Origin: Blasia pusilla
Taxonomy: Eukaryota; Marchantiophyta; Marchantiopsida; Blasiales
Length of the DNA stretch: 64,000 bases
Reading direction: 5' to 3'
NCBI GenBank assembly: GCA_050084515.1
Contig: CM114271.1
Span: 65,968,001 to 66,032,000 of the forward strand
A program made the position numbers and the translations under genes. Shown here in pieces: positions 12,401 through 23,721 of the stretch (within the stretch, counting starts at the first letter, position 1; every line of letters begins with the position of its first letter). Under the pieces are notes generated by a model. That model had not been told where the DNA came from, made no database searches, and saw nothing but the letters and a program-made list of their open reading frames with translations.

Positions 12401-15280
12401 GGTTTTCTACAGCCGGCAACGATAATTCTGGTACGTGAACCGGTATTCAGATACTATATACAAACAAAGAAGTACCCTCTTTGCGGGCACTTGTTTCCAG
12501 GCAACTTCAAAACGAAACGGGAAACAAAACGGCTAGCTTTACTCGTGACCCCGATCTCCCCGGGATTCATCGGCAGCTAGAAGAGTGAGGACTTGACATA
12601 TAGACTCCACTACACGTTTATGATCAAGACAGTAGAAGCTATGCCTATCCCTAGGTACCTCTCCAAACACAATATCTTGAGTACCTATAAACTCCATTCT
12701 TAGCCTTAACACAATATGATGGCAGGGAAACGATAAGAGGAGTAGCCATATCACAAAAATGGTAGCAAGGGCCAGTATTGAAAACTGTCTTCTTGTGAGA
12801 AGAAAAAAAAAACTGAAGACCAAAAAACTGTACAATCGTGATCACTTACTGAGAATTATGCTCTTAGAAGTGCTGATCAAAAGTGCTCAAAAGCAAAATG
12901 ATCAGATCAGATGACGGCAACAAGTAGCGGCCTCCAACGTTCAGTGCAGATCTCAGACATTGCTTCCGCAGTTACTTGACTAAAATGATATTCGAATTGG
13001 GGTACTGGAGATTTTTATGTCAAATCGCAGATGTAACACAACTCAACATCCTTAGCATGATTGCGTTCGAGCGATCATGATAAAGAGTGGTTAAGTTGAT
13101 AAGCGGAAAATGAGAACATTAACCGTAAACACGTGACATAGCAACATGCCGTCCGTGCTCAGAATCTTCCAGCTTCGTTGAGACAAGAAAACAGGAGATT
13201 AAACGTAATTCAGAAAAACTGACCATGCAGTGCCATTTTTTCAATCGTCGTTGGCTGAACGTCTCTAGAAAATCAACCATAATGCGAACTAGCAGGACCA
13301 CTTGCGGAGACTAGAGACTTCTGTTGTTGCCTCCCTTAACATCCGTTCTCTACCCAGACTGAAACACAACATAACGACCAAAAATTTAAATTATACTCCT
13401 TAACCTAACACCAAACGATCATGATACAAAGGTAGCTACAATTTTCCTTCCGGTTTCAAACCGGTACTCAAGCAGAAAATGCTCAGACTAAGCATGTCTA
13501 GTTAATCCGACAGTAGTATGTACGTCGATAGAGTTGCTCGCACCAGAATTCAGTCTTTCAAAGACAGCTGAGAAGTAATCTTACGTCGGCCATATTCCGA
13601 ACTCTTAAAACCCTCAGCACTCTTATGATATGATGAGGAACTAGTGCGGTGATTGCTAGAACTTGCAATCTTCACCTAGATAAATGCAGTTTACAGCGTT
13701 TGGCACAAATACATAGAAGTAACCATAAAAAGAGACGGTCATGGAGAAAATCCCTCCAACCTGGGCATGTCTGTAGAGTGCTTGCAGAATTGACTCGCAG
13801 GAAACCCAGATGCGCAGCTCAGACAGGGTTCGAGGAGCACACCCGTATCACCCATGGTATATATCCCCAGTGTAGGGGAACATTGAAGGGGACTTGGGGA
13901 CCATGAGGCTTTGCTTTTGGGCTACTAGGTAGAAGAAAAAAACATTAGAGCATCAGGTGGACAAATCCAATGCTAAAACAAATAAATCGCATTAGCCATA
14001 AAAGAGATGATCCTGGAGTAATTCCCACCAAACTGACTATGTCTCTAGAGTGATTGCAGAATTCACTGATTGAAAACTCAGATAACACGCTGATCAGACG
14101 AGGGCTGACATGCACACCCGCGTCACCCATGGTGTATAGGCCCATTGTAGGGAAACGATGAAGGGGAATCGGAGACCATGAGGTTTTGTTTTTTTTCGCT
14201 ATTAGGGAGACCGGTTCAGAGCAGAACCAAAGAGAAGCAACACAAAATCAGGGTATCAGGTAGAAAATCCAATCCTAGAACCCACTAGGCATCGGGATGT
14301 GCATGTAGCTTCCAAGTTGAACTTACACACACCTGTTAGTGGATGTATGTTGGAAGATTAGGGGGAGGCCAGGTTAGTTGGGAAGAATAAGATTAACTCA
14401 CATTGGCTCAAGTCTTGGCGCAGGCGTTGACGTGTGTGTATACATTACCCTACCTGCGAAGGCAAGCCCTTCTGGTTTAACCATTTATGCATCACACAAA
14501 GTTCTATTGTTGGTTGAAGTTATGGAAAATGTGGTTCCATGATCAGAGTTGCAGCCACAACAGTGATCCTGCCGTGAGACCAAAGGGAATCATTTTTCTG
14601 GTTGTCAAGTTCTGACTACGGATACTCATGAGAGTACATATCCAGAACGTTCCTAGGAGCAAAGCACCAGAAATCATGTCCAGTAGACGACGAGGTCCTA
14701 TCATAATAAAGGAATACTGATTAGCCGCCCTTCGAAGAAACTATGCTACATAGTAGTTCAGAATAATAGTTTGACTCCCTTACCGAATCTAGAACGTCCA
14801 CTTAAAAGTTAAAAAAGGATACAGATCGGACACATCCTACGATTTATGAAGCGTCTAGGGTTTCTGCGAGTCCAAAACTCTCTAGAATTCTGGCTGTTCT
14901 ATTCTTCAGTGTGTAACTGCCTCAAAAGTGAAGACATCACTTTGGTGATCAACACTTCAATTGATCACAAACAGGTCGAACTTATCAATTAGGAGGAGCC
15001 GACAAGTTAGCTTTCCCTTCAAATGATAGTCGCGACGACGCTCTGGGACAGAATTGACTGCTCGGTTGCTTCGATTTCGTATAGAGGAGGTGCGATGCTA
15101 CCTGACGCCAGGAGCACTGCTTAAATCTGGTATATCTCTCTGTGCGTTCACCATCAGCGGAAAGAGCTGATTGGTGCAGGCGCTGATGTCATGGCAATGG
15201 TTGCGAAAGACCTTCGCATCCTGCTGAGCATCATTTAGAGCCTCTATCAAATTGACATTTTTCTGCACAATATCCACCAT
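6418..15280 (-). CDS. helical-bundle (MLKL/HeLo- or RPW8-like) small protein, 4-exon model
   Basis: I join 15280-15102, 8039-7883, 7820-7715 and, less surely, 6521-6418 on the minus strand. Donors are GTAGCA, GTTAGT and GTAAGT; acceptors end TTTTCAG, GTTATAG and TATGTGCAG. Every junction keeps phase (AG|C, phase 0, C|GC), giving 181 residues from ATG at 15280 to TGA at 6418. The first two exons give amphipathic helices: 'MVDIVQKNVNLIEALNDAQ', then 'FRNHCHDISACTNQLFPLM', then 'EVFNKLNLIMEDAL' and a helix ending 'REELQKHTRE'. The order of Cys-containing helix, 'LFPLM' and a long paired helix resembles the four-helix N-terminal domains of plant MLKL-like kinases and RPW8-type proteins. That family link is inference. 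No kinase or NB-ARC motif follows. The last exon is the weakest part, and the 62-bp second intron is short. The 7.06 kb first intron hosts a tRNA gene and mobile DNA. Confidence 0.5.
7361..7660. repeat. cluster of interlocking inverted repeats
   Basis: Three pairs of inverted arms lie in 300 bp: 7361-7376 with 7428-7443 (16/16), 7411-7426 with 7474-7489 (15/16) and 7449-7464 with 7645-7660 (16/16). A weaker pair, 7388-7397 with 7491-7500, extends the second. The arms overlap in order, so they cannot all pair at once. The cluster lies in the last intron of the minus-strand helical-bundle gene model. Confidence 0.7.
8418..8490 (+). tRNA. tRNA-Arg (anticodon CCG)
   Basis: Seventy-three bases fold as a complete cloverleaf. 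The acceptor arms are GATCGCG and CGTGATC with discriminator G. The D arm is GCCT...AGGC, the anticodon stem CTCGC/GCGGG with loop CTCCGGA, and the T arm contains GGTTCGAGTCC. Positions 34-36 are CCG, which reads the arginine codon CGG. Internal A-box (TGGCCTAATGG) and B-box (GGTTCGAGTCC) sequences are intact and no CCA is encoded, as expected for a nuclear gene. A short T run that could end transcription is not obvious just downstream. The gene lies antisense within the long first intron of the helical-bundle gene. Confidence 0.93.
8641..8819. repeat. 88-bp tandem repeat, two near-identical units
   Basis: The unit beginning 'attgaaacgtaaggacc' at 8641 repeats at 8729 with one visible difference (ggttcaag against ggctcaag). 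A degenerate partial copy, 'attggaacgtaaggacc', lies at about 8566. The repeat begins about 150 bp after the tRNA-Arg gene and ends just before the reverse-transcriptase relic. Confidence 0.9.
8832..9939 (+). mobile_element. 3' end of a non-LTR-type reverse transcriptase element (5'-truncated, broken)
   Basis: The first frame (8832-9047) reads GGVGLIMTELMASS...FLGSWA, the kind of sequence found after the palm domain of plant and algal non-LTR reverse transcriptases. After a frameshift near 9030, the second frame (9028-9693) gives RIRSCSGKGAGSW, RFQLGLPHP and a Cys/His box CECRQSLDSLGVH, then VVVADFVVTDRMREVV. The last frame runs on to a stop at 9937-9939 after a further stop at 9691. No catalytic YxDD region is present, so this is a 5'-truncated copy, the usual fate of LINE insertions. 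The downstream pyrimidine-rich stretch (9985-10020) may be part of its tail. The exact clade is not determined. Confidence 0.55.
10209..10555. other. block open in several frames, unrecognised
   Basis: Three long frames overlap here: plus-strand 10215-10544 and 10222-10416, and minus-strand 10209-10412. No product is recognised in any of them. The end of the block (10530-10555) holds a 26-base word that recurs at 37979. Being open in several frames suggests biased composition or a repeat remnant more than a gene. Confidence 0.3.
10556..13660. other. intron interior without a recognised gene
   Basis: This stretch lies inside the 7.06 kb first intron of the minus-strand helical-bundle gene. 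Open frames are short and overlapping. The longest, minus strand 12539-12835, is hydrophobic but has no motif I recognise. I see no RNA gene or clear repeat here. Confidence 0.4.
13670..14280. repeat. diverged tandem duplication, period about 275 bp
   Basis: Two blocks share ordered landmarks: 'aaccataaaaagaga' with 'agccataaaagaga', 'tgtctgtagagtgcttgcaga' with a 'tgtctctagagtgattgcaga' equivalent, 'tcacccatggtatat' with 'tcacccatggtgtat', and 'gaccatgaggctttgctttt' at about 13900 with its counterpart near 14175. A third, partial start follows at about 14250 ('atcaggtagaaaatccaat'). Confidence 0.65.
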
Positions 15281-15978
15281 CTTCTTCCGAATGGAAGTAT
15301 CAAAAGTCTTCTCCAACAATGCTCACTGCACCTTCGGCGATGTGTATGGAACTCTTGATCAAAGAAAAGATCGCGTCACAATGCCAATTGTTCCGTTTCT
15401 GCGTCTATGAATTCAAACCACCGTCCTCCCCGTATCCACCCTCTCGCTTTACAGAATCGCGCTCAGCAACGGCAGACGATATATTTTCTTTCCTATTATC
15501 AGTGCAACGACGACCGCAATGAATGATCGACCACACACACTCCAAACCACTACTAAACTCTGCCTGCCCACTCTCCTCCTCATCAGATTCGATCTCGCTT
15601 GCTCCCTCTCCCAGCACCATTCGTTCCTCTCGATCGTTTCGACTACACCACCCCCCTCCGCTCCGCAACATCTGGCTCTCCTCCGCGCGGCGAGCGAAAC
15701 GAAACCATTTCCAGCGCCACCGGTTTGTGTCCCAACTCCGGAACTTTCCGCACTGCGCTGAGAAAGAGGACAGTATAGCGCCGGCTCCTCGTACGTACTC
15801 GAGCGTTTCCTCTGGTGACTGGCTACGAAGCGCGGCCGACCTGCGACAGCCAGTTCCACGGGATCCGGCCCTGCGCCTGAGTCCTAACCTGCGCGCGCGG
15901 GTGCTGTCCAAATCGCGTGTCGCTCCGTTCCCGTGTAGTGTGGAGTTGGTCTTTAACTAATTAATAATTCGCATTACG

Positions 15979-16055
15979 TCTGCTAAGCAGCAGCTGCGGC
16001 TTAGCAGATCGGCCCGATTAAATGCGGGACTGACCGTAACTTTCGTGTTACGGTC
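15979..16055. repeat. two adjacent 9-bp hairpins
   Basis: TCTGCTAAG (15979-15987) pairs with CTTAGCAGA (16000-16008). GACCGTAAC (16032-16040) pairs with GTTACGGTC (16047-16055). They lie about 700 bp upstream of the helical-bundle gene's ATG, at the edge of a GC-rich block (15.5-15.95 kb) that could be its leader or promoter. Confidence 0.6.
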
Positions 16056-16117
16056 GCCGGCGTCTCGCACGGAGAGGCAGGCTGTATTAACAAGGAAGGA
16101 GTTAATTCTTTTATTTA

Positions 16118-16148
16118 ATAAATAAAAATAAATAAATAAATAAATAAA
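16118..16148. repeat. AAAT microsatellite
   Basis: Short run of AAAT/AATA units with one interruption. A similar AAAT run lies at about 39706-39728. Confidence 0.9.
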
Positions 16149-16385
16149 GGGTTGGATGTCAGGAATACGAGGATGACTCAAAACAGTCGAGTAATGGTTC
16201 ATGAGGATTTTGTAAACAATTAGAAGAGAAAAATTAATAAAAAAGTGTCCACCTTTCTTAGTATTTTGGCTTTTAGTTGATGTTTTGTGGTAACTTAAGG
16301 AGTTGTACCCTATTTAGAATTATGGCGGTTTCCACATGACTTTTCACTCTGCTTTGAGTAATGGAAGAGTTGACTTTAATAGATA

Positions 16386-17333
16386 CTAGTTAGATGCCCC
16401 GTGCTTGCCCACGAATTTTTAATTAACATCTTAGAAATTATGATAAAATTATTTTTTAGTAATTTAGAAATATTTTTTATTTTCAAATTTAAATATAATT
16501 TCTCTTTTTAAAATCTTATAAAAATTTAGCATTTCATTTTTAAATAATATTTACCTCTCCTAAATAATTTCACTCCTCTTTAGAAGTGGGAACAATAATT
16601 AATTTTCCTCTTCCCATCAAAATTATTTTCTTTTCCCAAAATATCATATGTGAATTAATATGATTATTTTTTAAAGTAATTATATTATTTATTTTAAATT
16701 TAAATTTACATTTATTTTTATAAAATTTTAAAAAAATAATAACATTTCTCTCTCCTAAGTAATTAAATCCTTCTTCTAAGTATTACAATCCTCTATTAAA
16801 ATTTGAATGATATCCAAATAGATAGTTTTACCCTTCCATAAAATTTAAACAAAATCTACTCTTTTGCCAGTAAAATTTATTTTCACTTTCAGTCAAATAT
16901 GAATTGAATTAAGTCACAAATTCCTTTTTTGGGTTTTTTATCATTATTATTACACTTTATTAATATTTATAATCACCAATTATAATATTAAAGAAATTAT
17001 TAATTAATAATAGGTTTCCTATCCCTCCCTATTTCTACTCATCTAGTATGACCCAAACAACAAAATTCTAACATGTTACCTATTTTGTCCTATTATCTCA
17101 TTACCTTGTATGCATATTATGCATACAAGGTAATGAGATTATGCATATGCATATTGGGTCACTAATTATTATGTAGACTAGTCGGAGTCACAGATTATAT
17201 TTAATTTAAAAAATAAATAAATTTTACTCCCTCTCTCCAAATGACACGTGTCGACATCATAGAAGTCCTTGGAGAACAGGTGTCAACACGTGAGGAGGAT
17301 TTCCTCAAACCTGTCTTCTATTAATTATATAGA
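16386..17333 (-). mobile_element. non-autonomous Helitron, 948 bp
   Basis: Read on the minus strand, the element begins TCTATATAATTAATAG at 17333 and ends GCATCTAACTAG at 16386. The flanking bases are A on the 5' side and T on the 3' side, the A/T target that Helitrons enter without duplication. Just before the end a short stem CGTG...CACG lies in 'CGTGGGCAAGCACGGGG', as expected of the 3' hairpin. The interior is very AT-rich, has no Rep/helicase coding capacity and contains a 21-bp perfect palindrome at 17095-17139. Both ends and the target fit, so the call is fairly firm, although the hairpin is short. Confidence 0.72.
17095..17139. repeat. 21-bp perfect inverted repeat, 3-base loop
   Basis: The arms 17095-17115 and 17119-17139 are exact reverse complements around 'att'. 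The core is 'cattaccttgtatgcat'. It lies inside the Helitron, nearer its 5' end. It could be a relic of a nested insertion or a cruciform-forming site. Confidence 0.9.
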
Positions 17334-18899
17334 TAATTTTTTTCCTTAAATAAAATTGGAAGAAAATATATAGTGTTCTCACAAGGAGGATGCCATCTAC
17401 CATACCATGAAAATTTCTTTTCGTGACCACAAACATGATATCTCTTTAGGTATCTTGTTTATATAACGCCGAAGATGAGCTTAAATCCACCCTTAGGGAA
17501 TCCTCCAAATCCATTGTGGAGGCCACTAAGCCCTTCAAAAGATGGAGTTTACACATTCTAGATCAATTAAATAGCCAAGAACCCACCATGTTATTGGACT
17601 CTCACAACCACACTAAGCCTCCACCAATGTTTGAGGGTGATGTATATCATAAAAATGAATGCATTACCTCGTGTGTGGTTGATACATGGTGTTGGGCATG
17701 TCCTCCCCTCCCAAAATTTGAAAACATGAGTTAAATATGAGGTTTAGTTTTGTATTTTTTTTGCATAAATATTGTGCATTGCATGGGTAACTAACTAATA
17801 GTTTTTATAGTAAGATGTTTTCCGATCGCAACGCTTAAAGATGGGTAGATGGGCACCTGAATAGTTTTTCATAATTAACGACAATAAGATATTTTAGAAA
17901 ATTTCTTGCCCTTCATAGATGTGAAATTGAGATGTCTTCATAGACCGATGCAATTAATATTATAATAATAAGTTTACCCAAAGTCTTCTTAGGAATATAG
18001 CCATATTTCCATGAAAAAATTCAATTTATTTGAAACATGTTATTTTTTCATTTTTCCTAATTAAGAATGCATAGAGAAAGACTAAAAGAAACCATCGTTG
18101 TCCATCCTAGGTAGTTTTTTTTCTATTTTTTTATTTGTAGAATTTTTTTGTCTTTATCACTTGCCATAATTTTATTTTGCATCAAGTTGCCCAACACCTC
18201 AATGCAAACTTTGGTTAGGTCATTTCTCCATCATATAACTATTACTCTTTCAACTTGTAAGTGAAGACCATTAATCTAGATTTTTCCTCAAATTAAAGTA
18301 TCATTCAAATTAAAGTTAACGAATAAATTTTTACCATCAACCATGATATCATAAGAATTATTATGGAGTTTGAGTGCCCAAGTTCCACTAGTGAAGATTG
18401 GTACATCAATTAAAGATTATCAAATCAGATGACTACTCACAAAAAATGGTTCACCAACATGAAACCATTCAAGACTCCAATAATTTGGGTAACATGACAT
18501 GATACATAATATTGTATTACTCACTTGGATCAAATTATTCTCACTCTTTTTTCCTCTAGCATCAACAATTTGGGAAATGTTCAAAAATACAATTGATACT
18601 AGCTATATAAACTTATCATAACAATAAATATAATTTATGTGGGATGTATGATAGATCTAGAGTTGAACTATATAGTAAGATTCAAGAAATTATTTTTTTT
18701 AGAATCTTATTGTCCTTGGATAGTAGTAAGGGGAAGTAGATTTGGTGGATAGCTTTCTCAAACAATCTTTCTTATATTGGGTCTTTCGAGCACCTTTCTT
18801 TGTGTTTGGTAAGAACTAGGGTGCTAGCATCCAGATTCCCTAATAGCAGAAGGTGGATGTGGCTCAATATGCCGATATAGATTCGATAGTGGAGTTGGC
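17334..18899. other. AT-rich stretch without a recognised gene
   Basis: Only one short frame (17516-17734, +) appears, and its product is not recognised. The base composition and stop density match the decayed mobile DNA on either side. Confidence 0.4.
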
Positions 18900-19560
18900 T
18901 ATGTGAGCCATTTTTTCATTGATTGTGTTGTGTGGTCTCGATGTACATGCATAAGTTCATTTTTGTATGTGTGTGGATCTACCTATATGTCGAGAAGATT
19001 GATGTTGTGTGATTTGGATGTGACCAATGATGTGGATTGTGTTGCGTTGTGCATGTGCACGATAATATTTACACTAGATGTCACTATATCTTTTGTAGTA
19101 GTAACAATGTATGAACATAGTAGTCCAAAGGTAGAAGATTTGGAGACTTGGCATAAGAGGATAAGATACATAAACTATTAAAGATAAAAGAGAAGCCAAC
19201 TCTAAGATGTACACAATGACATGATTACCATCTTTCATTTCCTCATAGGAGGTGGAACTATGATCCACCTTCCCTTTCACTAGGAGAGTGGGTTTGGTTT
19301 GACATGAGTGAGAGATGGAGAGCGTGTGAAAGATTGCATATCATTTGATTTATTGGAGATATTTTGGTGCACATTTGTCTAAGTTTTGAGATGCTATAAG
19401 TGACTATGCTGTCTTGTGTATATGTCTTTATCTTTGGCGGCAAGGATCTATATTATGTTGCGATGTGAACACGCATGAGAATAGATGACTCCTGTGTTTA
19501 ACCTACTTATGAATTTGTTTAAGTAGTTGATGAGGAGGTGGTAAGAGATTTGCAACGAGA
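18900..19560 (+). repeat. probable 5' LTR remnant of the decayed Gypsy element
   Basis: It contains 'actaggagagtgggtttggtttgacatgag' (about 19280) and 'tttattggagatattttgg' (about 19347). Both also occur, in reverse, at 47820-47930 beside the minus-strand copy. Exact ends (TG...CA) could not be placed. Confidence 0.45.
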
Positions 19561-20116
19561 AGCTAGCGAGCATCCATAATTTCTTGCATATGCTTGATCA
19601 AAGTATGTGAGAGATCTATATCCAATTATAATGGTTGATTGTAGCAAAATACGAAGGATTGAGACCTAAGAGATACAAGCTTGATATCATATATATGCTC
19701 GTATTGAGGTGAGTGCAAGAGTGGGCAATCATATCTTCCGATATCCCAATGGGAAAGTTGGTATTCTTGTTGGAAAAGCTTGGTGAGGTTCAAGTCACCA
19801 AAGAGGGGATTATCACGTTGAGAAATATGAGGGACATACCATACCAGTAGACTATTCTACATACGCATTCACATACCCGTAGAGAGCGTGTTTTGTCACC
19901 TTTAGTTCAAAGCGGCTATAGAGAACGTTAATCAAAGTAGCCGAGAGTTATGCCATTTTATGCAAGGCAAAAAAACCATAGTTCAAGTGTTTTTCAAGTG
20001 GAGGACTTCATTGTCAATGAGACTATGCAGACCAAGGGAGTATTGTGTACCTAGACAAGGGGTAATGTGGGGTGCAAACCCTTGGGCAAGAGGGACTCCA
20101 GCTATAATGTTTGAAT

Positions 20117-20158
20117 TGTGACCACTATCAAAGGTATGGTCATACTTATAATAAGTGT
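20117..20158 (+). pseudogene. gag zinc-knuckle relic
   Basis: The bases translate to C-D-H-Y-Q-R-Y-G-H-T-Y-N-K-C, a CX2CX4HX4C nucleocapsid knuckle in which the second Cys is Tyr. The minus-strand copy has the same box at 54612-54653, but there the first and last ligands are Tyr while the second Cys is kept. The knuckle was therefore probably complete in their ancestor. Confidence 0.6.
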
Positions 20159-22412
20159 TTTGTCTTCAATCTCAAGGGATGTCTAAAGACAACACCTTAG
20201 CGAGCAAGAGCACTTGAAGGAGCAAAAGGCCAAGAAATTGGTGCTCTTTGAGGACATGGTTGCATGCGTGGCCTGAGAGGAGGAAAAGGCCCACTGCTTG
20301 GATAGGTTGAGGAAGACCTTAGGCATGAAGTCAGGATAGAGCAACCACAACAAGAGATAAGGACAATAGAACTCTAATTTCTTGGCACTAGATTTGTAGG
20401 CTCTACGTCCTATGCTAGTGAGAGGGATTAGAAGGATCATGGATAAATGTGTGGGATTGTCTAGGTGGAGGCAACCATCATTGTGGAGTAACATAGAGTG
20501 GGGTGCATAGCAAAGGGAGGCAAATAAGTAGACTACTAGGTTGCCCCAATCATTTACCTTAGCTAAGAACATGAGGCTAGGATTCCAATCTTACCTCTAG
20601 ATCAAGGGCACGGACGAGTTGGCCTACAGATATGATAAGATAGGGGAGTTTCAATTACATCAACATCTTGTGGTGGAGCTCATAAGGGGTCCATGTCAAG
20701 CACAATGTTGGGGACGGATATGCCATTTATAGAGCTCCATTTCTTTCTAGTAGAAATTTTCTCATATTGGGAGTTGGGATTGCAAAGGTATTTTAGTTAC
20801 CCACTAGGCCAAGCAAGCGTGAGGATAGTCTTATTGTCTCTCACTCATAGGTAATCATTGAGTAGGTGGTAGACCTACCCTTAGAGCCTATGCTCAAAAA
20901 AGTACCACCGTTACATGGTAGGTTATGGGTAGTAGATTGGCAAAGTTGCCACTGACCATGTATGTGTTACACCATGAGTGGTGTTATTGAATAACTAGAG
21001 TGGTATGGTTTTTTTTTTTTCGTCTCAAAGCTTAGCCTATTAAATATTTTATGCACCACATCTTGTTACATTAGGGAGCATATCCCTTCCTATTGGGAAA
21101 GGAGGTTTTTATTGGATTGGTCCTAACTTGGACGGATGTGGACTAATGCCCTTTTTCATGCCTTTTGGGTTTAGACCTTGTTAGATGGAGCTAGTAGAAA
21201 CTAGTTCATCATGCATTAGGAGGTAGCAATGAGGCTTTGTCGAGAGCATTTGATAGATGGATTGGTGGTGCTAGCCAAAGAAATAGTGACTGAGCCTTGT
21301 GCGCTATAGATTGAGGTATTTTCTTACTCCCAATATGATTTAGTGGTGGAGGGATCGATAGAGCAATGACTAGATGAGGTACTCACACTAGCAAAGTTTA
21401 GTAGTCACAATGTCCTTACTTGGTGACCAGATGTGATTGAGGGCAATGTCCATGTTGAGGACATGCCCATATCCAGTCATCATGATCATAAGAGAAGATG
21501 GTTAGGATGATCACACCTTGGTCACACCACACCACGTAGAGGAGAGGTGCCTTTATGGGGTTCAAAATAGGATTTCCAACATAGTGTAGATAAGCTTATG
21601 CAGACCACGTGGTTGAGCATATGCACACACTATTCCGAGGAGGGTGTGAAGATATTGGATCTCTTTGAAGTGTAGTTATGGATTGGTTGCCATTTTGCAG
21701 GTAGGTCTTTGTGTACAATAGTAAGTGTATGTAGAGAGGGATGAGGTAGCAAGATATATTTCACTATGATATGTAGCTTGGTTACCAAAATTAGCTATGC
21801 ATGGAAACCAAAGTTAAGGCACTATTAAAGGCATAAGACTTAGATTGGATGGGCACCATTCATTTGGTGATTGCAATTTGGCCTAATCAAGGTCACTTGA
21901 GTGTAGGACATGGAGGTGGCTTAGGTAATCCCAAGTGAGGATATTTTGGGAGATGGAGAAAATCTTGAAAAATTAGTAAGGGCATTAGTCCCATTCTATT
22001 AACAAAAATCTAGATGAAGTTCCTTCGTTAGGGGATGCTCGTACACGAGTAGTAATGAGTGCACATTGGCTGCACGAATGAATTGGATAAAGCACATGTC
22101 AATTCAAGTGCACATTTTCCATATCTTTGATGGATGAATTTGATGCTCTCATGAGGCATAGAGGAAGACAAATGATAGGATAGAGCAATCTCCAAAGGTG
22201 ATAATGGGTTAACTTTTGGATCGATGGCATCAATCGCAAGCAATATATTAGGATGACGAACCCATATTGACAATAGTGAACATAGTGGGCCTTCCACTAA
22301 CAACTAACAACTCTATCTACTCTATTTAGTCATCTTGTTTCTTATCTATATATCGATAGGAGGCTAGTCTCATATGGGAGGATCAGGTACATGAGTTGTT
22401 AGAGCCTAATAT

Positions 22413-22523
<111 letters not shown>

Positions 22524-23429
22524 GATTTCTCAAAGATGTGATGTTAGTAATTGATGGAGATGTTTTGATGATATGTCTTGGGTTAAGCAATGGAACTCAA
22601 GTTTTTAACATGGGTTGTTAGCATAGGAGTGGATGAACAAAAATGGATGCGGTCTTGATTGGTAACTTCTCAAACACGTGAGAGGCCTTTGCCTATTGAG
22701 ATGGTACATGGAGTGGTTGGGGGCCATTTCAAAGGAGATTGGGGAGACATCCATGGACTTCATGGGATGTGATGTAGGTATAGAGTGATATGGTAGACAC
22801 TGCACCACGAGTGGCTAGTTGTTCATATCATAGAGAAGTCTCAAGGGTAGAGGTCGTTGCGGATAGTATAAGAGAGTAGGCAAGCACTAGTAGCGCCCCT
22901 AAGGTTGCAAAATAGCAACCCAATCCCCGTGTTGGATAGTCCTATAGCAATCACAAATTTGCCTTCAGGAACATAGATTAAGTCAAAGTTTACGAGAAGA
23001 GAGTGACGCTAGATCCATCAAATCCTTCGGAGATATAAGAGATACTTTGCATTTAGTATACATGATTTAGATGATTTGAGAGGTCAAGGGATTCATATGA
23101 TTGGGTTAGTGATATGCCAATCTTTCAATGACCTAGGTAGCTTGTAGGTATAATGAATTTGAGAGGAATTTGATTCAAAGTTGAAACTTGGCTAAGGTAG
23201 AACTAGTAGAGATATAACATGGGGAGTATGAATCTACCTCAATCATGCTCCATAAGAATGTTATGCACGGAAATTGGATGGATAGGACTATAATAAAGAA
23301 GACTATAATTGCACCGCATCATGAAAAGATGGAAATTCATCTACCACAATCATGCTACATATTAATGACAATGTTAATGACACAATCATGCTCAATATTA
23401 AAATACATCGTTATAATTGCACCGCATCA

Positions 23430-23700
23430 TGAAAAGAGGTTCAACAAAGAGAGAATGAGTTCTCAATTCTCTCTCTTTGGGTATACCTCATCTCTCCTTG
23501 ATAACCTATGCACGTAGGTTATCTCCTTGGCTCTTGACTTGCAATAGGGGGTCAAGAAATGGAATGGAAAGTCAAGTATACTCTTAATAAGAACTTACAT
23601 AAAATAGGAAGTTTCTCAAAATGGCTCCAAATGATTCCAAAACCTGCTCTCTCAAGTAATTGTAATCCTCAATAGGTCATCCTCAAGGTTGCAAGGAAAT
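23430..23700 (-). repeat. LTR fragment in opposite orientation, nested in the decayed element
   Basis: 'gaggttcaacaaagagagaatgag', 'ctccttggctcttgac' and 'agtttctcaa.atggctccaaatga' recur in the same order at 47980-48210. The strand sense is that of the minus-strand Gypsy copy, not of the element around it, so a separate insertion or an inversion is implied. Confidence 0.6.
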
Positions 23701-23721
23701 GAACAAGTCCACAAACATGCC

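Noticed and set aside
15405-15911. Minus-strand frame of 168 codons just upstream of the helical-bundle gene
   Set aside because: It starts without a supported signal, lies in GC-rich DNA with three frames open at once, and ends at a stop in the same frame as the exon; it is more likely leader.
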